Positions 1-6,002 of a stretch of 8,243 nt of DNA are shown here, in pieces. Source of the DNA: Lentisphaerota bacterium (GTDB lineage: Bacteria; Verrucomicrobiota; Lentisphaeria; Oligosphaerales; Oligosphaeraceae); the NCBI GenBank assembly GCA_012799755.1, contig JAAZKQ010000012.1:1-8243 (forward strand), in the 5' to 3' direction. The notes below the pieces were generated by a model, which did no database searches, had not been told where the DNA came from, and was given only the letters and a program-made list of their open reading frames with translations. The position numbers and the translations under genes were made by a program. Position 1 is the stretch's first letter. Each line of letters opens with the position of its first letter.

Positions 1-218
1 AAATGAGCGCTATGGACTGGACCTTGGATTTCCAAGCAACCCACCCCAAAAATAATCTGCGTTAATCTGCGGAATCTGCGGATAGAAAAAGGCTCTGAAA
101 GCGGCTGAGAGCCGCTTCTACTCTGCCGGAAAATGAGCGCTATGGACTGGACCTTGGATTTCCAAGCAACCCACCCCAAAAATAATCTGCGTTAATCTGC
201 GGAATCTGCGGATAGAAA
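1..218. repeat. 130-bp-period tandem repeat (1.7 copies visible)
   Basis: Positions 1-88 and 131-218 are identical over 88 bp, which gives a period of 130 bp. The segment between them (89-130) is seen only once because the second copy breaks off at 219. Each 88-bp copy ends in a short internal array: the octamer AATCTGCG occurs three times at 9-10 bp spacing (54-61, 64-71, 73-80, and again in the second copy). The repeat starts at the window edge, so more copies may lie upstream. No coding frame or RNA gene is visible in it. AATCTGCG-rich stretches look like dispersed intergenic repeats; that is my impression rather than a database result. The word TAATCTGCGG recurs in reverse orientation at 2424-2433. 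Confidence 0.93.
99..117. repeat. Palindromic hairpin in the tandem-repeat spacer
   Basis: An 8-bp perfect inverted repeat, AAGCGGCT / AGCCGCTT, has a 3-nt loop (GAG) and lies between the two 88-bp repeat copies. An alternative pairing of GGCTCT (91-96) with AGAGCC (108-113) competes with it. No T-tract follows, so it is not a convincing terminator. Its reverse complement resembles the hairpin at 8146-8164 (shared pattern AGCG-x-CTCTC followed by CGCTT), so both may belong to one family of dispersed palindromic elements. Confidence 0.7.
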
Positions 219-359
219 GGCCCCCTGCGCCCGCCCTGCGACGTTGCATGCCGGCGATTTAGCCCTATGTTCAAGAACGGCCAAAATCCGCTGCTGTCAC
301 TGCGAGCCACTTGTGGCAACAGCCCTCCCCCATAGACTCAATAAAGGAAAGGTGCATCC
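219..359 (+). other. Non-coding leader upstream of the acetyltransferase gene
   Basis: No gene is supported here; the short reading frames across it are shadows with no recognisable protein. A very weak promoter pair is possible: TTGCAT (244-249) and TATGTT (266-271), 16 bp apart. A small palindrome GCCAC-TT-GTGGC (306-317) lies about 27 bp before the ribosome binding site and could be an operator or chance. The ribosome binding site AAGGAAAGG at 344-352 is clear. Confidence 0.4.
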
Positions 360-998
360 ATGTCAGAGGAAGCGAAGATCTTCGCAGGTGTGTTGTTCAG
401 CCCCGGCGCGCCGGAACTCAGGGCGATCAAATTGCGTTCACACAAGCTCAGCGCCGAGTACAGCCGGACCAACGAAGACGACGTGGAGCTCCGCCAGCAG
501 CTGATTAAGCTCATCCTGGCCGAATTTGGCGAGGGCAGTTTCATGCAGGGGCCGATCTTCTTCCACTACGGCAAGCATACGCGAATCGGCAAACGCTGCT
601 TTTTCAATTACAACTTGACGATACAGGACGATGCGCCGGTCAGCATTGGCGACGACTGCAATTTCGGCCCGAACGTGACCATTGTCACGCCCATACATCC
701 GCTGCTGCCCAATGAGCGCCGGGTCATGTACGACCAGGACGGCAATCCCAAACACCTCTGCTATGCCAAGCCGGTGAGCATCGGCAAGGACTGCTGGCTG
801 GGCGCGAATGTGGTGGTCTGCCCCGGCGTCAACATCGGCGACAACTGCGTGATCGGCGCCGGCAGCGTCGTCACCAGGGACATCCCCGCCAACTCCCTCG
901 CCGCCGGTGTGCCCTGCAAGGTCATTCGGGAAATCACTGAAGCCGACAGTATGGTCAACAAACCCGACATCTGCGCAGGCTATCGGCCAAGTATCTAA
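360..998 (+). CDS. Maltose/galactoside-type O-acetyltransferase (left-handed beta-helix)
   Basis: A 212-residue protein predicted to move an acetyl group from acetyl-CoA to a hydroxyl of a sugar or sugar-like acceptor in the cytoplasm. Residues 1-57 form the helical Mac domain that precedes the catalytic part in maltose and galactoside acetyltransferases. From about residue 62 the chain is built of hexapeptide repeats (for example IGDDCNFGPNV, IGKDCWLGANV, IGDNCVIGAGSV) typical of a trimeric left-handed beta-helix. His113 in the TPIHPL stretch matches the catalytic histidine of the family, and Trp146 sits in the usual DxWxG position. The length is close to that of E. coli Maa and LacA. The ATG at 360 is preceded by AAGGAAAGG with a 7-nt spacer, and upstream starts lack this. 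The gene stands alone and converges with the next one. The acceptor cannot be told from sequence; a nodulation-factor- or antibiotic-type acetyltransferase is a less likely alternative. Confidence 0.9.
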   Translation: MSEEAKIFAGVLFSPGAPELRAIKLRSHKLSAEYSRTNEDDVELRQQLIKLILAEFGEGSFMQGPIFFHYGKHTRIGKRCFFNYNLTIQDDAPVSIGDDCNFGPNVTIVTPIHPLLPNERRVMYDQDGNPKHLCYAKPVSIGKDCWLGANVVVCPGVNIGDNCVIGAGSVVTRDIPANSLAAGVPCKVIREITEADSMVNKPDICAGYRPSI

Positions 999-1050
999 GC
1001 AGAGCCTGATTAAAATCCAACTATCTTCTTTCGCCTCAGCGTCTTGTGTG

Positions 1051-2355
1051 TTACTTCAGATCATAGGCCATGGCGACATCGCCGCGGCGCAGATAGAGCA
1101 CGCCACCAGCGACTACGGGGTGGCACCAGTGTTGCTGCTCGCCATCGCGAATGGCAAAACGGGAGCTTCCTCCAGGCGCGCCGACTGCGGCTTCGGCAAG
1201 AATGACATTGCCGCGCCCGGAGTCGTAAATCAGCAAGCGGCCATCCACGGCAATCACCTGCGCCTGCCCCAGCTGCGGCACCTGTTCGGCAAACAGGCTC
1301 CGCCCCGTCCCGGCATCAATACAGCACCATTTGCGATTGTGCGAAGCGCCGTAGATGACCTCATCCAGCCAGACGAAGCCGTGGTGTTGCGAGCAGAGGT
1401 CCTGGTTTGTCCACAGCGTCTCAACGGCGCTGGCGTCGTCGTTCAGCTTGAACATCGCCGTACCATGCCCGTAGCCATTGGACAAGAGCAGCCGGCCATC
1501 GCGGTAGACAATGGAATTGGCAATGATGTCGTAACGCTTGATCGTCCGACCGCCGTCCAGAATTTGCGCAAAATTGCAGGACCAGGCCAATTTGCCACTG
1601 TCAGGCTTGATGCCGAAAAGCATATTGGTCGTCGCTCCAACAATTTGTCGCTGACCGTTGTAGACAATTTCGGTAGGACTGACGTAGCTGGCTTTGTCAT
1701 TAAGCGAAGGACTTTGCCAGAGCGCAGAGCCGTCTTGACGATTGAGCGCAACCATGCTCGTCTGTGAACCACCGGCGGTGAAATACACCGCGCGATCATC
1801 AACCAGCGGCGACTCAGCCGTGCCCCAGTTGCCATTGACGCCCTTGTATTGCTGTTTGGCATTGACTTTCCAGAGCAGCTCGCCGCTGCCGGCAGCGAAT
1901 TTGGCAACCTCGCCGGAACCGCTGATGACGAAGACTTCGTCCTTGCTGACGGTCGGCGTGCTGCGTGCCCCCGGATAGTCCTTGCTCCAGGCCTGGCCGC
2001 AGTCGCTCTGCCACAATACGGCGCCGGTATCGCGGTCAAGACAGCTGAGTACTTCCAGCCGCTGACCGTCGCGTTCTTTGTAGCCGGTAAAGTACACCCG
2101 CCGGCCCACGACGGCGGGCGAAGAATAGCCCGCGCCAATCCCCGGCGTCTTCCATAGCTGCGCCGGACCGCCTTCGGGCCATGTTGAACGCGTGCCCTGC
2201 TCCGTATAGATGCCATGATGCCCTTGACCACGCCAAAACGGGACATCGGCAGCGCTCACGCCGCGCACTGTTGCCAACAAGACTCCGGCGACAAAAAAGC
2301 CGTTAGCAATTGGGCGCGAGAAAAACCCGATACACGCGAAACGAGGCTTCATCAT
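1051..2355 (-). CDS. Exported PQQ-like beta-propeller protein
   Basis: A 434-residue protein with a signal peptide: Met-Met-Lys-Pro-Arg, a hydrophobic stretch, then a VSA-AD cleavage site near residue 35. The mature part is built of PQQ-type propeller repeats, seen as the recurrent turn D-x-x-[TS]G-x-x-x-W at about residues 106-115, 156-162, 204-213 and 249-258, with a degenerate copy (GTGRSLF) at 349-355. The WRGQGHHG start and the LWK...GYSSPAV segment resemble the many exported PQQ-like proteins of planctomycetes and relatives, often auto-named BamB-like or alcohol dehydrogenase. No CxxCH haem site is present and I see no proof of PQQ binding, so an enzymatic role is unproven; a scaffold or ligand-binding role is equally possible. 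Seven cysteines lie in the mature chain. Start: a TTG at 2361 is in frame, but AGAGGT (2364-2369) is 8 nt from the ATG at 2355 and only 2 nt from the TTG, so I choose the ATG. A weak promoter may lie upstream (TTGAAC, then TATCCA 17 bp on). Confidence 0.82.
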   Translation of the reverse strand: MMKPRFACIGFFSRPIANGFFVAGVLLATVRGVSAADVPFWRGQGHHGIYTEQGTRSTWPEGGPAQLWKTPGIGAGYSSPAVVGRRVYFTGYKERDGQRLEVLSCLDRDTGAVLWQSDCGQAWSKDYPGARSTPTVSKDEVFVISGSGEVAKFAAGSGELLWKVNAKQQYKGVNGNWGTAESPLVDDRAVYFTAGGSQTSMVALNRQDGSALWQSPSLNDKASYVSPTEIVYNGQRQIVGATTNMLFGIKPDSGKLAWSCNFAQILDGGRTIKRYDIIANSIVYRDGRLLLSNGYGHGTAMFKLNDDASAVETLWTNQDLCSQHHGFVWLDEVIYGASHNRKWCCIDAGTGRSLFAEQVPQLGQAQVIAVDGRLLIYDSGRGNVILAEAAVGAPGGSSRFAIRDGEQQHWCHPVVAGGVLYLRRGDVAMAYDLK

Positions 2356-2474
2356 AAGCAAGGACCTCTGCTGTTTTAGTGGTGGATACTTAGGCGGTTA
2401 CCGTTGTTCAAAAAACACCATGGCCGCAGATTAGCTCTTTTTGACCCCCTACGCCGACAATGGCTGCATGAGCG

Positions 2475-2501
2475 AAAAACAAATAGCCGCGCTACGGCGG
2501 C
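2475..2501 (-). terminator. Candidate intrinsic terminator after the nitroreductase gene
   Basis: Read on the minus strand, GCCGC (2501-2497), a 6-nt loop and GCGGC (2490-2486) form a short GC-only stem. The T-rich run TATTTGTTTTT (2485-2475) follows directly. It lies about 45 bp past the nitroreductase stop codon and well before the propeller gene, which suggests the two genes are transcribed separately. The stem is only 5 bp, so it may be leaky. Confidence 0.45.
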
Positions 2502-2546
2502 CCGAGCGAAGCGACGGGTATTTTTCTCCCCTCTCGCAAAACCCAA

Positions 2547-3389
2547 CTATGCCTTTTGGTTACCCACTCCCCCAGGCGTCGGCGGAATGTTTTTAGCCAG
2601 GATGTGTTCTGGACAGGTCGCTCGGTGGAAGGTAATGTCAGGATAGCCGAAGAGAAGGACGCCGCCGACCCGATAGCCTTTAGGCAGGTCAAGCGGACGG
2701 CGCAGATGCCGGAACAGACGGAAGGCAAAGAAGGCAAAGCCGCACCATAATGTCCCCAGGCCAAAGGTCTGCGCGTACAGCTCGAACTGGGCCAGAGCAA
2801 TCGTCGGGTCAATGTCGGCGCAGGGAGCGTTTTTCGGCGTTGCGATCACGACCATGTGTGGAGCTTGACGAAAAATAACGTCTTCGCCATCGAGGATTCT
2901 TTTCAGAACTTGGTTGAGTCTGCGGCTGATCAGCTGCGGGATACGCGTTTTCACGACCCGTCGGAATAATCGCAGTGTCGGTTCGCGGAACTTCGCCATG
3001 GCGTCCTGTCCATTGACCAGCACGGCACAGAGACGGTGGTCGTTGCAACCGGTCGGACTCCAAGCCAGCGCCGCTTGCAGCTTTGCCAGAATGGCCGGTT
3101 CCACTGGCGTCGCTTGGAAACGCCGAATGCTGCGGCGCTGACGCAAAAGATTGAGCATGTGCTCGGAGCTGGGCAACGGCCCAATCGGCGCGCAGTCGGC
3201 CGGTGTTTTGTCGTTGAGCGTGATAGCCCCGACCGGGCAGACCGCAAGGCAATGCTGGCATTGGATACAGTAATCGTCGCCGTTGGCAGTCATCGCCGGG
3301 ATGCCATCCCGCATCTCGAAGATGCCTGTGGTGCAGACGCGAAGGCATTGCCCGCAGCGGGTGCATAATTCGGCATTCACCGATATCAT
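2547..3389 (-). CDS. Ferredoxin-nitroreductase fusion protein (2x[4Fe-4S] + FMN domain)
   Basis: A 280-residue, probably cytoplasmic flavoprotein. Residues 1-60 are a bacterial ferredoxin domain with two complete [4Fe-4S] motifs: C9-x2-C12-x2-C15-x3-C19 and C41-x2-C44-x2-C47-x3-C51-P. Residues about 80-255 form a nitroreductase-family FMN domain, with the RRSIRRF phosphate-binding segment at 85-91, the SPTGCN segment at 111-116 and a LFGYP motif at 246-250 near the end. The ferredoxin part would feed electrons to FMN, which then reduces an unknown substrate such as a quinone, nitro compound or other small acceptor. The stretch at 137-170 is rich in Arg and Lys. This architecture is common in strict anaerobes and usually has no assigned substrate. 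The start is very well supported: AGGAGG (3397-3402) lies 7 nt before the ATG. No membrane segment is convincing. It sits between an exported glycosidase-like gene and an exported propeller gene, with no clear functional link to either. Confidence 0.9.
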   Translation of the reverse strand: MISVNAELCTRCGQCLRVCTTGIFEMRDGIPAMTANGDDYCIQCQHCLAVCPVGAITLNDKTPADCAPIGPLPSSEHMLNLLRQRRSIRRFQATPVEPAILAKLQAALAWSPTGCNDHRLCAVLVNGQDAMAKFREPTLRLFRRVVKTRIPQLISRRLNQVLKRILDGEDVIFRQAPHMVVIATPKNAPCADIDPTIALAQFELYAQTFGLGTLWCGFAFFAFRLFRHLRRPLDLPKGYRVGGVLLFGYPDITFHRATCPEHILAKNIPPTPGGVGNQKA

Positions 3390-3510
3390 AGCGATTCCTC
3401 CTGGTTAGGATGTACGAAGAAGCGTGGTTGGGTAGAACGGTCGCAATGCCTGATTCCGACCGGACCGCACGAATGATGCAAATGCTTCGTGATCAAGACG
3501 TTGGTAGCTG

Positions 3511-3547
3511 AAACAGGAAAATGCCGCTGAGGACGTCTTTCGGCATT
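3511..3547 (-). terminator. Weak candidate terminator after the glycosidase-like gene
   Basis: On the minus strand, 32 bp past the stop codon, AATGCCG and CGGCATT (3547-3541 and 3526-3520) form a perfect 7-bp stem around a 14-nt loop. A T-rich but interrupted run, TTCCTGTTT (3519-3511), follows. The large loop and broken T-tract make it weak, yet its place between two same-strand genes 189 bp apart fits a transcript end. Confidence 0.35.
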
Positions 3548-3578
3548 CGGCCTGGTGCAGCATGCCGGTCGTATCAGC

Positions 3579-5891
3579 TTACTCCAGCAGGACAATTCTC
3601 TCCAGCGGCTTGATTTCCGCCCGGATCAGGTTCTTCTCCCGTCGCATACCCAGTGCCTCGCCATGAAGGACGGTCGGCAGACCGGGTTGGCGGGCTTCAT
3701 ACGCAAAGGGGACGGTTTTTTCCTTGTCGGCGTTGACGATGACGATGCGGCGGCGACCATTCATGCTCCAAGAACCGACATAGACCCGGTCCACGTTGTC
3801 GGCATGCAGTACAAAATGTCCGTCCATGACCATGGGCAGGAGCTCCGCCAGTTCCGCCGGCAGCGCCTGCACCGCGTGATAAAGCTCCGTGGAGTCCGGC
3901 AGGTAGAACCTGTTGTCGGCGTAGGTGTAGTAGATGATTCCCTTAACCTGGGCCAGCAGGGCCAGGTAGGTCATGGCCCGGAATTCCTGGGGAGTGGGCG
4001 GGCGCGACCAGCTGCCGTAACCGCCAAAACACTGCAACACTGCCCAGACAGTCGTGTCCACCTTGCGAGCTTCTTGGCGGGCTTCTTGGAAGCGCCGGAA
4101 AACATCGTCAACGTTATGCTTCGGCATGGGGTAAGGGTCCGGTGCCAGCACGTCGGTTCCGCCTGCATAGCGCCCATATTGCGCCGGGATGCAGATCACC
4201 GTGTAGGCCAGATGATTGGGATCAAGCTGCTTGAAGCGATCATAGCGCCGGAACATTTCTTCTGCCGTGACGCCGCGTGCAGCCGGTTCATCGCCCGGGT
4301 TCCAGCCCATGACCGCCGGGTGTTGACGATACTTTGCGATCACATCCTCCGCCGAACAGCCGAATTCGGTAATAACGCGCAGACTCTTGCCGGCACAGGC
4401 GTCAAGAAAATCGCCGTAGCTGTTCGTGTTCCTCTCCTCGCCCTTGATGCCGACGTGAATCGTGTTATAGCCGGCAGCGGCGACCGCCGTCGCCATATCC
4501 AAGCGCTGCACCGGCGTAAAGGTCCAGGAGACATGGTAGAATCCCAGCGGGAAAAACGCCTTGCCTGCTTCCAGCAGGACACCGTCGGAACGGACTTCGT
4601 AGAGGGGCTGGGGATGGATGAAGAACTCCGTTTCGGTCTCGCCTTGGCAGGCGCCCTCCGCCCAGAATTCGGCTTTGAGGGTATGGCGTCCTGTCGGCAA
4701 GCCGGTCACCGCGATTGTCTGTTGATGCCGGCGACTGCGCAGCGGCTGGCTAGTCGTGGGCTGGTCATCCAAACGCCAGCGCAGTTCGGCGCCGGTCGCT
4801 TCGGTTTGGAGCGGGACCAAGGTAAAGTCGGCTTCCAGTTCGCGATTGTTTGGGTACAAGTGCTTTCGCTTCAAGGTCACAGCCATGACAGGCGGGATCT
4901 CTTCATGCCATAATGCGGCGAGCAGAGCATCGTCTCCCCAGCGCAAGGTCAGTCGCCAGGTTGTTTGGCCGCGAGCCTTGGCGGGCAACGCGAAGGTTAC
5001 TGTGGCTTGGTCGCCCGTAACCGCAAGCGGCGCTGAATACAGCCGCGGTTCCTGACCTTTTGGCGTCTCTATCAGCTCGGCAACAAGGCCGGCCAGTCTT
5101 TCTGGAGCGCCCTGCAAACGCAGGCTGAAAGTGCTGGGGCCGACTTGCTCCGTGCCCTTGTCCAGAGACAATATCCGCAGGCCTTGCTGTTGGCACTGCT
5201 GCCAGAAAAACATGTTCAGGAGCAAGGAGGCAGCGGCATCTTTTCCGAGCGTGCTGTTCATTTGGGCGTAGCTGCATAGCACGACGAGTCCCCGGCCAAC
5301 AGTTTTGAGCAAAAGGAGCGCCTCGTCATCGGAGCAGGTAATGAGCCGTTCCCAACCGTCGGGAATACGCATCATGTGAGCCCAGTGACTTTTGACTGTC
5401 AAAGCGGCGGCCAAGTCGCAGGGCATCCACAGGAAGGGATGATTATGCACAGTCACGGCCCGGCTTTCCGGCGTCTTCAGCTTGTGCGCGGAGCAATGCT
5501 CGGTGCCCACGGCGAAGTCCGGGCCTAATTTCGCCACCCAGTCGTTGAGCACGCTGCCATAGTTGGCGTCAACCACCAGAAGCATGCCGCCGCGATTCAG
5601 ATAATCCAGCCATTGGCCGGCGTATGGCCCCATATCAACAGTATGCGAGTAATTGGCGACACTGCTCGCGATGACCAGATCGAAATCGGCCAGGCGCTGA
5701 CTCAATTCCGGCAAGGCCGTGTTTTCCACTTTTTCAGTGACCGACGTCAACTGCGCCAAGGCAGAGTCAAATTCTTTGAAGAAACTCTTTTTCCCATCGG
5801 GCCAGTCGCTGTAGACCACGGCGATCCGCGGTTTCGCCATCAACGCCGTCAAGGGCAGGAAAATCATCGTCAGCCACCATCGCCACGCCAT
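3579..5891 (-). CDS. Exported glycoside-hydrolase-like TIM-barrel protein with GATase/ThuA-like N-terminal domain
   Basis: A 770-residue protein with a signal peptide (about residues 1-18, WRWWLTMIFLPLTALMA). Residues about 20-222 look like a Rossmann-type class I glutamine-amidotransferase/ThuA-like domain, but the nucleophile-elbow region (VVDANYG, about 107-113) has no cysteine, so it is probably structural or ligand-binding. Residues about 230-440 are beta-rich linker domains. Residues about 447-702 resemble a (beta/alpha)8 glycosidase barrel of the GH-A type: FFPLGFY opens it, and WNPGDEP at 530-536 carries the likely acid/base Glu535 after strand 4. At the expected strand-7 position the sequence is VWAVLQ with Gln620, so a standard Glu nucleophile is not evident. 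The C-terminal 70 residues look like a beta-sandwich. Start: the frame opens at a TTG (5960), but only the ATG at 5891 gives a signal peptide at the N-terminus plus a Shine-Dalgarno site (GGGAG, 5900-5904, 8-nt spacer). It is divergent from the GH20 gene. Substrate unknown; family assignment is tentative. Confidence 0.72.
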   Translation of the reverse strand: MAWRWWLTMIFLPLTALMAKPRIAVVYSDWPDGKKSFFKEFDSALAQLTSVTEKVENTALPELSQRLADFDLVIASSVANYSHTVDMGPYAGQWLDYLNRGGMLLVVDANYGSVLNDWVAKLGPDFAVGTEHCSAHKLKTPESRAVTVHNHPFLWMPCDLAAALTVKSHWAHMMRIPDGWERLITCSDDEALLLLKTVGRGLVVLCSYAQMNSTLGKDAAASLLLNMFFWQQCQQQGLRILSLDKGTEQVGPSTFSLRLQGAPERLAGLVAELIETPKGQEPRLYSAPLAVTGDQATVTFALPAKARGQTTWRLTLRWGDDALLAALWHEEIPPVMAVTLKRKHLYPNNRELEADFTLVPLQTEATGAELRWRLDDQPTTSQPLRSRRHQQTIAVTGLPTGRHTLKAEFWAEGACQGETETEFFIHPQPLYEVRSDGVLLEAGKAFFPLGFYHVSWTFTPVQRLDMATAVAAAGYNTIHVGIKGEERNTNSYGDFLDACAGKSLRVITEFGCSAEDVIAKYRQHPAVMGWNPGDEPAARGVTAEEMFRRYDRFKQLDPNHLAYTVICIPAQYGRYAGGTDVLAPDPYPMPKHNVDDVFRRFQEARQEARKVDTTVWAVLQCFGGYGSWSRPPTPQEFRAMTYLALLAQVKGIIYYTYADNRFYLPDSTELYHAVQALPAELAELLPMVMDGHFVLHADNVDRVYVGSWSMNGRRRIVIVNADKEKTVPFAYEARQPGLPTVLHGEALGMRREKNLIRAEIKPLERIVLLE

Positions 5892-5931
5892 CTTGTCTTC
5901 TCCCGGTCTTGCTGATTGCTCTTTCGAGGTT

Positions 5932-5960
5932 ACTTTTCTGGGAACGATACGAGGAGTCAA
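5932..5960 (-). promoter_or_regulatory. Weak candidate promoter for the glycosidase-like gene
   Basis: On the minus strand TTGACT (5960-5955) matches the -35 consensus at five of six bases. After a 17-bp spacer, AAAAGT (5937-5932) matches the -10 consensus at only three of six. Transcription would start near 5925, about 34 nt before the chosen ATG at 5891. The in-frame TTG at 5960 would then be the first bases of the -35 element and could not be a start codon. Confidence 0.25.
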
Positions 5961-6002
5961 CTATATCTTTCATAATCCCTCCAGACAAGGAAAGAAGAAA
6001 CG

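Noticed and set aside
1..218. CRISPR array
   Set aside because: The repeat is 88 bp with a 42-bp spacer, only two copies are seen, and no cas genes are near. Repeat length and regularity do not fit CRISPR.
907..1767. Open forward frame of 286 codons overlapping the acetyltransferase end and antisense to the propeller gene
   Set aside because: It overlaps two well-supported genes, has no ribosome binding site and shows no recognisable domain.
3555..4913. Open forward frame of 452 codons antisense to the glycosidase-like gene
   Set aside because: The minus strand encodes a recognisable protein with signal peptide and barrel motifs. The forward translation has no family resemblance, and a long antisense frame is expected in GC-rich coding DNA.
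5892..5989. CTTGTCT / AGACAAG inverted repeat flanking the divergent intergenic region, as a possible shared operator
   Set aside because: A 7-bp match within about 100 bp is expected fairly often by chance, and both copies lie in or next to the purine-rich ribosome binding regions of the two genes.
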